A DNA stretch of 64,000 nt from the NCBI RefSeq assembly GCF_026627505.1, contig NZ_JAPNLK010000004.1, positions 1-64,000 on the forward strand, in the 5' to 3' direction. Shown here piece by piece: positions 14,794 to 20,872 of the stretch; the stretch's first letter is position 1, and every line of letters starts with the position of its first letter. The notes under the pieces were generated by a model. The model was not told where the DNA came from. It saw only the letters and a program-made list of their open reading frames with translations, and ran no database searches. The position numbers and the translations under genes are program-made. The stretch is from Streptomyces sp. H27-H5. Its GTDB lineage: Bacteria > Actinomycetota > Actinomycetes > Streptomycetales > Streptomycetaceae.

Positions 14794-15662
14794 GCAGCGG
14801 CGCGGGCCGGCGCGTAGCTGGCGTAGCCCGGTTCAGAGATGGTGCGGGCCGCGTGGGGGAAGTCGATGTTCTCCCCCCACGCGGTCAGCTCGTCCAGGAG
14901 CAACCGGCCGTAGGGCGTGAACTTCTCGCGCTGCTTCCGAAGGTCCGCGCAGGCGTCCTTGAGGGAGGCCGTATAGAGGTCCACCAGCGTGGTTTCGCCC
15001 TGATGGTCCTCCATATACATCAGGGGGACCGTCACGGCTGCGGCGTGGAACGCCTTGTCCAGCGGCCGGCGCTGGCCGATCTTCACGGCCGAGAGCGCAC
15101 GGTGCTCGTCGGCCTCCAGCTCCACGGAGGTCAGGTAGAAGGTGCGATGAACGGCGTCGCCGAGGAACAGGTTGAGGTGCAGGCCTTCGTGTACGAGGCA
15201 CATGGCGTAGTCGAGCGTGGTCCAGGTTGCGCCAGGGCTCATGACGACCAGGCCGGGAAGCTGGGAGGCCGACCCACCGCCGTCCGTACCGGAGTTCAGT
15301 ACGACGACATCGGAGACCATGAAGTCAACCATGGTCCGAAGGTCCGGATTGATGCGCCTGATCAGGCTCAGGGCGTCGAGGATATTGCTGTCCCACGCCT
15401 CGCGGGTGGGGCCGTCGGTGGGGCCGGCACCCCGGAAGATGTGAGGGAAGACGCCGTTCTCGGCACAGTACCTAGCCCAGGTCCCATCTTCGTAGGAGAT
15501 GTTCAGGCCCTCGTGGGTGATCGGCATAGGCCGCAGTTCGGGAGCGGAGATCGCAGCGCGGTAGGAGCTGGGCAGCTCCTCCAAGGTGGGCGCCTTTCCG
15601 GTCATGGCCTGCACGAAGCGGGCCGCGTTCTGGTACGTGTGGCCGATGTTCATGAAGTGCAT
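14790..15662 (-). CDS. HExxH-motif peptide-modification enzyme (putative alpha-ketoglutarate peptide hydroxylase type)
   Basis: 290 residues. Start ATG 15662, with GGAG just upstream. Around residue 165 the sequence LPGLVVMSPGATW leads into CLVHEGLHLNL, giving the HExxH pair. About 40 residues on, QRRPLDKAFHAAA supplies a further His, matching the RPL...H pattern of the HExxH peptide-modification family (NCBI's mod_HExxH / aKG-HExxH-type beta-hydroxylases). These act on ribosomally made peptides. The gene follows a 54-residue peptide gene with a strong ribosome site, so it probably modifies that peptide. A plain metallopeptidase is the main alternative. Confidence 0.75.
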   Translation of the reverse strand: MHFMNIGHTYQNAARFVQAMTGKAPTLEELPSSYRAAISAPELRPMPITHEGLNISYEDGTWARYCAENGVFPHIFRGAGPTDGPTREAWDSNILDALSLIRRINPDLRTMVDFMVSDVVVLNSGTDGGGSASQLPGLVVMSPGATWTTLDYAMCLVHEGLHLNLFLGDAVHRTFYLTSVELEADEHRALSAVKIGQRRPLDKAFHAAAVTVPLMYMEDHQGETTLVDLYTASLKDACADLRKQREKFTPYGRLLLDELTAWGENIDFPHAARTISEPGYASYAPARAAA

Positions 15663-15688
15663 GGGAGCTCCTGCCTGAGGGCGATGCA

Positions 15689-15718
15689 CGTGCCCGGAGG
15701 GATATCCCTCCGGGCACG
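15689..15718. terminator. Perfect 30-bp palindrome between precursor and enzyme genes
   Basis: CGTGCCCGGAGGGAT and its exact inverted copy meet without a loop. In RNA this gives a very stable hairpin 35 bases after the peptide stop and 26 bases before the enzyme start. It may be a partial terminator or a 3'-stabilising element, allowing more peptide than enzyme mRNA, as usual in RiPP operons. Confidence 0.7.
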
Positions 15719-15753
15719 CTTAGGGCTTTAGCGCACACGCGCTAGGGGGTTGT

Positions 15754-15918
15754 TCAGGCGACGTCGGAGACCCAGCCGCCCATCATGGCGTTGTTGGTGT
15801 CGGCCTGGGCCCGCTCGACGTTGTTCCGGACAGCCGCGACCTGCTCCGGGGAGTCCTGAGCCACGCCGGCCACGAGGCCGGCGAAGGCCTCGCTGTTCGT
15901 CTTCAGGGTGGTGTTCAT
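15754..15918 (-). CDS. Candidate RiPP precursor peptide (54 aa)
   Basis: ATG 15918 is preceded by GGAGG at seven bases, one of the best ribosome sites in the element. The peptide has an N-terminal Asn/Thr/Ala-rich part starting MNTTLKTNSEAFAGLVAG, an amphipathic middle (SPEQVAAVRNNVERAQAD) that could be a leader helix, and a distinct C-terminus TNNAMMGGWVSDVA that could be the core. No Cys, so thioether or disulfide chemistry is excluded; Asn, Asp, Val and Met are available for beta-hydroxylation. No known precursor family is recognised. Assignment depends on its size, ribosome site and HExxH neighbour. Confidence 0.6.
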   Translation of the reverse strand: MNTTLKTNSEAFAGLVAGVAQDSPEQVAAVRNNVERAQADTNNAMMGGWVSDVA

Positions 15919-16208
15919 GGTGAACCTCCAGTAGATGGATGGGTGTTGGCTTCCGCCCCATACGGGGCGGGTTTTCGTGATCGCTCCAAGGAGGAGCTGT
16001 TCTTCACTCCTTGGCTCCACGGCTTCCGGGATCGCCCGAAAGGTCTGTCTCCACCCCCGCGCCGTGGGGGAACGAATAGCGGGGGTGGAAGTTTGGTCGG
16101 AGCCTGGCAGGCCGGTACTGCCCACCAGGCCCCTTGGTGGCTCAACCCTCAGGGGCGGGCGAGAGGGGAGCCGGCTCCCCGCCGGAGGAGGGCGGGGAGG
16201 TATGGGGT
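15919..16208. other. Hairpin-rich 290-base gap upstream of the peptide gene
   Basis: No gene seen. Stem-loops: CCGCCCC/GGGGCGG at 15953-15970, CCAAGGAG/CTCCTTGG near 15988-16013, CCACCCCCGC/GCGGGGGTGG at 16051-16088, and CTCCCCGCC/GGCGGGGAG at 16175-16199. The last suits termination of the leftward gene at 16209; the others would be in the peptide mRNA leader or promoter. Confidence 0.55.
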
Positions 16209-16592
16209 TCAGAGCCGGCGGTAGACCTTCTCTTTCGCGTTCGCTGACCGTACGCGGCCGTTGTCGAAGATCAGGGAACGGCCGTTTCCGAATCGTCCAC
16301 GCATATCTACGATCTTCCGTAGCCGGCCTTCAAAGAGGGCAAAGTCTCCCACCCTCAAATCAATCTGCCGCATGTCGTCGTGAGGAATCGTGCCAGGGGG
16401 AATCGTGAAGGGTTCACCCGAAGGGCGTTTGATGGCTGCCGGTTTCCTCTGGAGAGCACGACAGTTCTCATTGGCTGCGAGCCATGAACCGCCCGCGTTA
16501 CGGAGCTTCATCAGCCCTGCGGGGTAGATCATCTCTACTACGCCGTTCTCGCGACGGCTCGTGTCGTAGACCTTCTGACGCACTCTGAACAT
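16209..16592 (-). CDS. Hypothetical protein (127 aa) with beta-barrel-like repeats
   Basis: Two similar Gly/Arg/Val-rich beta segments (QKVYDTSRRENGVVEMIYP and DFALFEGRLRKIVDMRGRF) resemble small SH3- or KOW-like barrels. Basic overall. Not recognised. Possibly expressed with the genes at 16664-17073. Confidence 0.6.
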   Translation of the reverse strand: MFRVRQKVYDTSRRENGVVEMIYPAGLMKLRNAGGSWLAANENCRALQRKPAAIKRPSGEPFTIPPGTIPHDDMRQIDLRVGDFALFEGRLRKIVDMRGRFGNGRSLIFDNGRVRSANAKEKVYRRL

Positions 16593-16663
16593 GTGGATCA
16601 GCCTTTCACTGTCCGTTCGTTGCTAGTTGATCCAGATGCACACGAGCAGGAGAAGGCCGCAGA

Positions 16664-16912
16664 CTACGAGCGCTTGGCTGGCAGCAACGGCCGCCCATCG
16701 GAGCCGATAACCCGAATCGTCCGCCCAGGAAGAATTGTTGCGGCCTCGTCCGGGCTTGCGAGGAAACATGCATCCATCCTTGCCCGCCAAGGGGTCTTGC
16801 CTGGCGGTCGTACTAGCGTCAGCTCGGCTCGGTCCTGGTGGACTTCCTCCACCTTGCCGATCAAGGCACGGTCCGAGTCCTTGACCACGTCATTCTTCTT
16901 GAAGGTGGTCAC
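16664..16912 (-). CDS. Small basic hypothetical protein (82 aa)
   Basis: GTG 16912 overlaps the TGA of the upstream gene (GTGA). Sequence FKKNDVVKDSDRALIGKVEE again suggests a KOW/SH3-like barrel. It shares its style with the product at 16209-16592. Function unknown. Confidence 0.62.
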   Translation of the reverse strand: MTTFKKNDVVKDSDRALIGKVEEVHQDRAELTLVRPPGKTPWRARMDACFLASPDEAATILPGRTIRVIGSDGRPLLPAKRS

Positions 16913-17073
16913 GGCCGGAGAAGGTCACGCCAGGACCAAACCGAAGGGGCCTGCCGGCTCATGGGAGCGGTGTGGTACCCGAACCCAACTCCGTAGTCCG
17001 TCCAACGGCTGGGGGGCCTACTGATCTGCCGGCCCTCGGTCGGTGCTGCTCTGGGGCTCTGCTTCCCTACCAT
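16909..17073 (-). CDS. Small hypothetical protein (54 aa), Pro/Arg-rich
   Basis: ATG 17073 lies six bases after GGAGGG; a longer frame to 17112 has no ribosome site. Basic and Ser/Pro-rich with Trp residues near the end (SVWSWRDLLRP). Coupled to the following gene by a four-base overlap, which is the main evidence that it is translated. Confidence 0.5.
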   Translation of the reverse strand: MVGKQSPRAAPTEGRQISRPPSRWTDYGVGFGYHTAPMSRQAPSVWSWRDLLRP

Positions 17074-17190
17074 GTCGAACCCTCCGCCATCGGGTTTGTT
17101 CGTCTGAGGCATGAGTTTGTCGTCAACTGGCTAGCCTGAACAGGTAGATCAACGTGAGTGCTGAGATCCCGCAGAAACAGGGGTAGTAGC

Positions 17191-18003
17191 GTGGGGCGAC
17201 CGCGTAAGGAGCTGGACCGGACGACACCGGCCGGCTTGCTAGGAGCCAAGGTCAGAGACCTGCAAGACCTCCGGGGGCTCACCCCGGCGCAGTTAGCTGC
17301 GAAGCTTTTCATCTCAGAAAGTCGCCTCATCAAGATCCAGACGGCCAACGATCCACCGAACAAGGCCATGGTCGAGCGGCTTACGTCGGCCCTGGATGCG
17401 GGCGATGCTCTCATGGAGCTCTACCCCTTGCTGAGGAACGCGAGCTTCAAGGACTACGCCCAGCCGTTCCTTGCCAAGCAGGCCAAGGCGAAGACGATAA
17501 AGGAGTTCTCTCTCCTCATTCCCGGTCTGCTCCAGACACAGGCCTACGCCGCAGCCCTCATGCGGCTTGGTGATCCTGAGGGACTCGAAGATGAGATCCG
17601 GGCTGCTGCTGAGCGAAGGTACGAGCGGCAGGAGGTCTTGGAGGGCCCTGATGCCCCGTGGCTGTGGGTCGTGCTGGACAGAGGGGCCCTAACCAAGGTG
17701 ATCGGTTCGCGCACCATCATGCGCGATCAGATGGAGCATCTACTCAAAGCGATTCAGATGCCGAACATTCACGTTCAGATCCTCCGAGCTGACTGCCCCA
17801 CAGTCGGTGGGTCGATTAGCGTGCTCACCTCACGCAGCGGCGAGGTCTCTGCCTACACGGAGGGCTTCGACGTTGGGAGGTACATGCAGGACGTTGAAGA
17901 CGCAGAGCGGTTTCAGAGGATCTATGATCAGCTCCACGCTGAGGCCCTACCGCCCAGCAAGTCAGAAGAGTTGATCCGGGAAGCACTGGGGACGTACACA
18001 TGA
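17191..18003 (+). CDS. XRE-family regulator with DUF5753 sensor-like domain
   Basis: 270 residues from GTG 17191, after AGGGG. N-terminal Xre helix-turn-helix (LRGLTPAQLAAKLFISESRLIKIQ) at about residues 25-75, then a DUF5753 domain (SLLIPGLLQTQAYAAALM; RADCPTVGGSISVLTS) typical of Streptomyces regulators. Followed by a DUF397 gene with an ATGA overlap. Such pairs are abundant in Streptomyces genomes; some affect development or antibiotic production and have been compared to toxin-antitoxin pairs. Confidence 0.9.
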   Translation: MGRPRKELDRTTPAGLLGAKVRDLQDLRGLTPAQLAAKLFISESRLIKIQTANDPPNKAMVERLTSALDAGDALMELYPLLRNASFKDYAQPFLAKQAKAKTIKEFSLLIPGLLQTQAYAAALMRLGDPEGLEDEIRAAAERRYERQEVLEGPDAPWLWVVLDRGALTKVIGSRTIMRDQMEHLLKAIQMPNIHVQILRADCPTVGGSISVLTSRSGEVSAYTEGFDVGRYMQDVEDAERFQRIYDQLHAEALPPSKSEELIREALGTYT

Positions 18004-18188
18004 TCACGCAGCCTGCTTGGCGCACGAGCACGTACAGCGGCCAGAACGACAACTGTGTCGAGGTTGCCAAGAACGTTCCCGGAGCTGTCTTCGTCCGGGA
18101 CACGAAGGACCACGAGGCGGGATCGTTCGCAGCCTCGCCGGCCGCCTGGTCCTCGTTCATGGACTTCGCCAAGGAACAGAGCATCTGA
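18000..18188 (+). CDS. DUF397 domain protein
   Basis: 62 residues. WRTSTYSGQNDNCVEVA and VFVRDTKDHEAGSFAASPAAW are the two DUF397 signature blocks, ending in a short helix. Overlaps the XRE regulator by four bases, so it is translated with it and is presumably its partner. Confidence 0.9.
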   Translation: MITQPAWRTSTYSGQNDNCVEVAKNVPGAVFVRDTKDHEAGSFAASPAAWSSFMDFAKEQSI

Positions 18189-18201
18189 GACACTGAGTGC
18201 A

Positions 18202-18238
18202 GACGGCCCCCTCTCTCTTAGCCTGAGAGGGGGCCGTC
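18202..18238. terminator. AGGCTAA-loop hairpin, copy g
   Basis: Fourteen-base perfect arms (GACGGCCCCCTCTC and complement) around a nine-base loop reading AGGCTAAGA on the minus strand. It lies between the convergent DUF397 and membrane-HTH genes. It shows that this part of the element uses the same hairpin family as the early region. Confidence 0.85.
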
Positions 18239-18250
18239 GTCGTGCTCCGG

Positions 18251-19054
18251 TCAGGTGCTCAGCACGTCTTGCATGTACCTGGTCCCGGTTGCTGGGCTGA
18301 CTCCCAACAGCGCCGCCAAGCGGCCTCCAGTCACCTTCTCGCCGCCGGCCTCCAGCTCCCGGGCGGCAGCCTTGATCTTGGCCGGCGGTACGGCCTTCTT
18401 GGGGCCCTTCCGGTTCACCTGAGGCTCATCATCGGCGGCAGCCATCTCCCTCTCAGCTTCGGCCATGACAGCCGCAGCTTCGTGAAGCGTCTGAGCGGCA
18501 GCCTCACACAGGGCGGTTGCCCCAGTGCTCACGTGGTCGTACTTCTTGATGAGCGACTCCGACCCGGAGATGAGTGAGTCAGCCGTTTCGATCATGAAGG
18601 CCTGAAGCAGTCGCCTCATGTCGTCCATCTCCTCAGAAGCCGTCCGCACCTGAGCGGGGGTCTCGGCCATGTGTACCAGGTGAGCGATCGTGAGCGGCGG
18701 TACGCAGGACACGGCCACCACCAGGACGGCAGAGGTGCTCATGTAGTTCTGCTCAATCAGGTGGCTGATCGACTGAGCAGACATGGCCAGGATGAGGGCC
18801 ATCAACGAACCGATGAGTGCTGTGAGCTGCCCCGGCAGCTCCATCTTCCTGCGGTAAGCGGCGATGGCTCCGGCAGAGAGGGCGTAAACGGAGAGGCATA
18901 CGGGCATGGCCGGCGCGTAGTGCGCGGACCAACCTGCGGTCCTCGCAAGGGCTACCTCCCCAGGTATCGAGAGGTACAGGGCCGCCAGGCAGGCGGACGG
19001 GATACCCACGTACAGAATCCCCTTGAGGTACCAGGGCAAAGCTGAGCTAGGCAT
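18251..19054 (-). CDS. Membrane protein with C-terminal helix-turn-helix
   Basis: 267 residues from ATG 19054 (GGAAGG seven bases upstream). Four hydrophobic segments lie between residues 5 and 125 (LKGILYVGIPSACLAALYL; MPVCLSVYALSAGAIAAY; LTALIGSLMALILAM; SAVLVVAVSCVPPLTIAHLV), in the style of DUF2637 proteins of mobile elements. Then comes a helical region (about 130-215), a basic linker, and VTGGRLAALLGVSPATGTRYMQ, a DUF2637-associated helix-turn-helix. Such proteins may serve spread, localisation or membrane-linked regulation. It is 31 bases after the gene at 19086-19931, so they form an operon. Confidence 0.7.
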   Translation of the reverse strand: MPSSALPWYLKGILYVGIPSACLAALYLSIPGEVALARTAGWSAHYAPAMPVCLSVYALSAGAIAAYRRKMELPGQLTALIGSLMALILAMSAQSISHLIEQNYMSTSAVLVVAVSCVPPLTIAHLVHMAETPAQVRTASEEMDDMRRLLQAFMIETADSLISGSESLIKKYDHVSTGATALCEAAAQTLHEAAAVMAEAEREMAAADDEPQVNRKGPKKAVPPAKIKAAARELEAGGEKVTGGRLAALLGVSPATGTRYMQDVLST

Positions 19055-19085
19055 GGTGCTGCCTTCCAAGTAGCGAGGGGGAGTT

Positions 19086-19931
19086 TCAGGCGTGCTTGCG
19101 GCAGTCACGGCATACGTCAGCCGTGACACCGAGGCGGAAGGGCCGGCGGCACTCCGAGCACTGCGAGCGCGTCACCTTCTGTGCGGGCTGTGAAGCGTGC
19201 ACCAGGGCTGTAGGCGGCTCGGGGCGGTGCTCCTTCAGGCGGAAGGTCACCAAAGCTGCGGCCGAATCGATGGAGGCCGGCAGGGCGCGACCGAGGGCCG
19301 TGATCACTTCCATCTCGTGGAAGCCCTCAGACAGCCATGCAGCCGCCAGAGGGGCAAGCCGCTGCACCTCGGTCGGAGTGAGGCGAAGCCGACGTTCGTG
19401 CTGTCCGAGCTTGGCGAGGCACAGCACGGCTCGACTGGCTACGGCGTCAGCCGTGCCAGGAGTCTTGTCGGTGGAAGAGGGAGAAATCTCCCCCTCCTCC
19501 TTGCTGCTGTCGTCAGCCCTGCCGGCCTGCTCCTCAGAGCGCGGCTCAGGGAGGAGGTCATTTCCCTGCGGTGCTTTTCCCTTGGGATAGCCGCCGACGC
19601 TCCGAGGGGCCGCCTCTCCGACCGTCGCGACCTGGTCGGTCGGCTGGTCCGAGACGGATGTGAGGGTGACCCATCGTCCGGTCTCCGGGTCCTGGACCCG
19701 AGCCCTCTGAACGTAGCCAGCCTCAACCAGCTCGTTCATAGCGCGGCCGACCACTCGCCGGCCGTTCGGAACTCGGGAGGTCACTCCCTCTACCGTGGAC
19801 TTGTTCACATCAGGTAGGGAGAGCAGTCGAACAAGCAGCCCCACCGCCTCAAGGCTGAGCGTTGAGGACCGAGCGATTACGTTGGGAATCTGGACATAGG
19901 CACGGGTGTGCCGGGTACGCTGGACGTGCAT
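19086..19931 (-). CDS. Winged-helix protein with C-terminal zinc ribbon (replication/control type)
   Basis: 281 residues. Residues 10-95 form a winged helix of the kind in phage and plasmid initiation proteins (LSLEAVGLLVRLLSLP, SRVPNGRRVVGRAMNELVEAGYVQRAR). A long acidic Ser/Pro-rich linker follows, then a helical domain (about 175-235) and a zinc ribbon CSECRRPFRLGVTADVCRDC at the end. The start lies downstream of two tandem hairpins and a copy of the 16-nt motif. A replication or partition role is inferred by domain type. Confidence 0.68.
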   Translation of the reverse strand: MHVQRTRHTRAYVQIPNVIARSSTLSLEAVGLLVRLLSLPDVNKSTVEGVTSRVPNGRRVVGRAMNELVEAGYVQRARVQDPETGRWVTLTSVSDQPTDQVATVGEAAPRSVGGYPKGKAPQGNDLLPEPRSEEQAGRADDSSKEEGEISPSSTDKTPGTADAVASRAVLCLAKLGQHERRLRLTPTEVQRLAPLAAAWLSEGFHEMEVITALGRALPASIDSAAALVTFRLKEHRPEPPTALVHASQPAQKVTRSQCSECRRPFRLGVTADVCRDCRKHA

Positions 19932-19958
19932 CTAGAGTCCACATCTCTAGGTGTGCTT

Positions 19959-20009
19959 CCCGTCAGGCTGCTACCTGACGGGGCCCCCTGAGGCTGCTAC
20001 CTCGGGGGG
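19959..20009 (-). repeat. Tandem hairpins with identical loops in the leader of the winged-helix gene
   Basis: CCCGTCAG/CTGACGGG (19959-19982) and CCCCCTGAG/CTCGGGGGG (19984-20009, one G-U pair) each close the same eight-base loop GCTGCTAC (plus strand). Stem sequences differ, loops do not, so the loop is probably recognised. About 27 bases separate them from the ATG at 19931. Confidence 0.7.
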
Positions 20010-20019
20010 TTCTGCTTTG

Positions 20020-20035
20020 GACCGTAACGCAACTT
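20020..20035 (-). promoter_or_regulatory. 16-nt leftward motif, copy 3
   Basis: Minus-strand AAGTTGCGTTACGGTC, 14 of 16 positions shared with copies 1 and 2 in the early control region. It lies just upstream of the tandem hairpins and winged-helix gene, consistent with a common promoter or operator. Confidence 0.5.
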
Positions 20036-20050
20036 TTTGAAGAAGTCGAT

Positions 20051-20074
20051 GGCCCGCCTCCAGGGAGGCGGGCC
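20051..20074. terminator. GGCCCGCCTC hairpin after the 37-residue gene
   Basis: Ten-base perfect arms with a CAGG loop, 18 bases past the stop at 20092. No clear U-run on the minus strand. Confidence 0.55.
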
Positions 20075-20091
20075 GGCTGTGTTGCTCGCTG

Positions 20092-20205
20092 TCAGGTGGC
20101 CATCTCAAGGCCAAGAGCGTCCGCCAGATCACGCAACGCTTCGTTGGAGAGCTGCGGGGCTTGGGACACCTGAACCGAGATCCAGGCCTCTAGGAGGTCA
20201 TCCAT
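20092..20205 (-). CDS. 37-residue acidic protein next to the element boundary
   Basis: ATG 20205 has GGAAGG seven bases upstream. Product MDDLLEAWISVQVSQAPQ, then a helix (NEALRDLADALGLEM). Strong acidity and two helices. Not recognised. It is the last gene before the truncated aldolase, a place where excision-related genes are often found, but there is no sequence evidence for that role. Confidence 0.5.
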   Translation of the reverse strand: MDDLLEAWISVQVSQAPQLSNEALRDLADALGLEMAT

Positions 20206-20207
20206 AC

Positions 20208-20738
20208 CTAACCCTTCCTTCTGTGAGCAGGCCCTGAGCTGCGGGAACCTGTGCGCCTTTGACTGAGGGATGAGTGGTCCTCGTAGAAGGCGCAGGCCTC
20301 CCGGGTCACGGGGGCCAGCAGTTCGCCGAGGGCGGCCAGCGCCCTGCCGTACGGGGCCTGCGTGCGCACCACCGCCACCACCTCGGGCCGGGCCCGGTGC
20401 ACGGCCGCGTGCACGGCGAAGGCCAGTTGGTTGACCCGCCGCTCCCCCAGGAGCACCCGGCCGTCCCCGTCGACCAGCAACAGGTCCTCGGCGCCCAGCC
20501 CGGCGAAGGCCCGGCCGAAGGGGTTCACCCAGTAGCTGTCCTCGAACTCGGGGTCGCGTGCGGTGACGTGCCCGCCGACCCCGTCCTCGTACCCCAGCCG
20601 CCCGAGCAGGCGCAGCGCCCCGGCGAGCCGTTCCCTGCGGTACGCCCGCTCGTCGGCCGGGTCCGTGTGCCGGGGCGGCAGCTCGAAGCGCAACCGGTCG
20701 GCGGGAACGGGTTCCGGGGCTGGCTGCTGGTCCGGCAT
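20208..20738 (-). pseudogene. Class II aldolase/adducin-like gene truncated by the element
   Basis: Start ATG 20738 (GAGGAG upstream). Residues 1-155 match class II aldolase/adducin proteins (GLGYEDGVGGHVTARDPE, SYWVNPFGRAF, VNQLAFAVHAAVHRARPEV, ending ACAFYEDH). After codon 20274-20276 the frame turns into unrelated Ser/Arg-rich sequence of the lower-G+C element, and stops at 20208. About a third of the usual protein is missing, presumably left at the other end of the element. The usual metal-ligand HxH near AVVRTQAPYG is Arg-Thr-Gln, so even the intact host protein would be an atypical member. Confidence 0.85.
20268..20282. other. Right junction (attachment site) of the integrated element
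   Basis: Homology to aldolase stops at about 20,273, G+C rises sharply to the right, and the gene is interrupted in its coding region rather than at a tRNA. Insertion in a protein-coding gene is typical of large serine integrases. The core cannot be defined without the left end. Confidence 0.7.
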
Positions 20739-20811
20739 GGGCCACTCCTCGCTGGGCGTCGACTCGGGGCGCAAGGTACCGGCACCCCGCCGAACCGGCC
20801 AGAGGAACGCC

Positions 20812-20845
20812 GAAGCCGCCGCTCCCCGAGGGAAACGGCGGCTTC
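20812..20845. terminator. Terminator after guaA
   Basis: GAAGCCGCCG (20812-20821) pairs with CGGCGGCTTC (20836-20845) across 14 bases, 28 bases past the guaA stop. No T-run, as usual in Streptomyces. Confidence 0.75.
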
Positions 20846-20872
20846 GTCAGGTCCGGCGGGGCCGGGTGGGGG

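Noticed and set aside
17191..18188. XRE/DUF397 pair as a new defence or toxin-antitoxin system
   Set aside because: This pair is very common in Streptomyces and is already described; nothing in the sequence sets this copy apart.
18251..19931. Interpretation of the whole island as an AICE (conjugative element)
   Set aside because: The membrane-HTH and winged-helix genes would fit, but there is no FtsK-type transfer gene in the window, and lysis genes and phage-type early genes are present.
20092..20205. 37-residue gene as recombination directionality factor
   Set aside because: Only its place near the junction suggests this; there is no helix-turn-helix or similarity that I can see.
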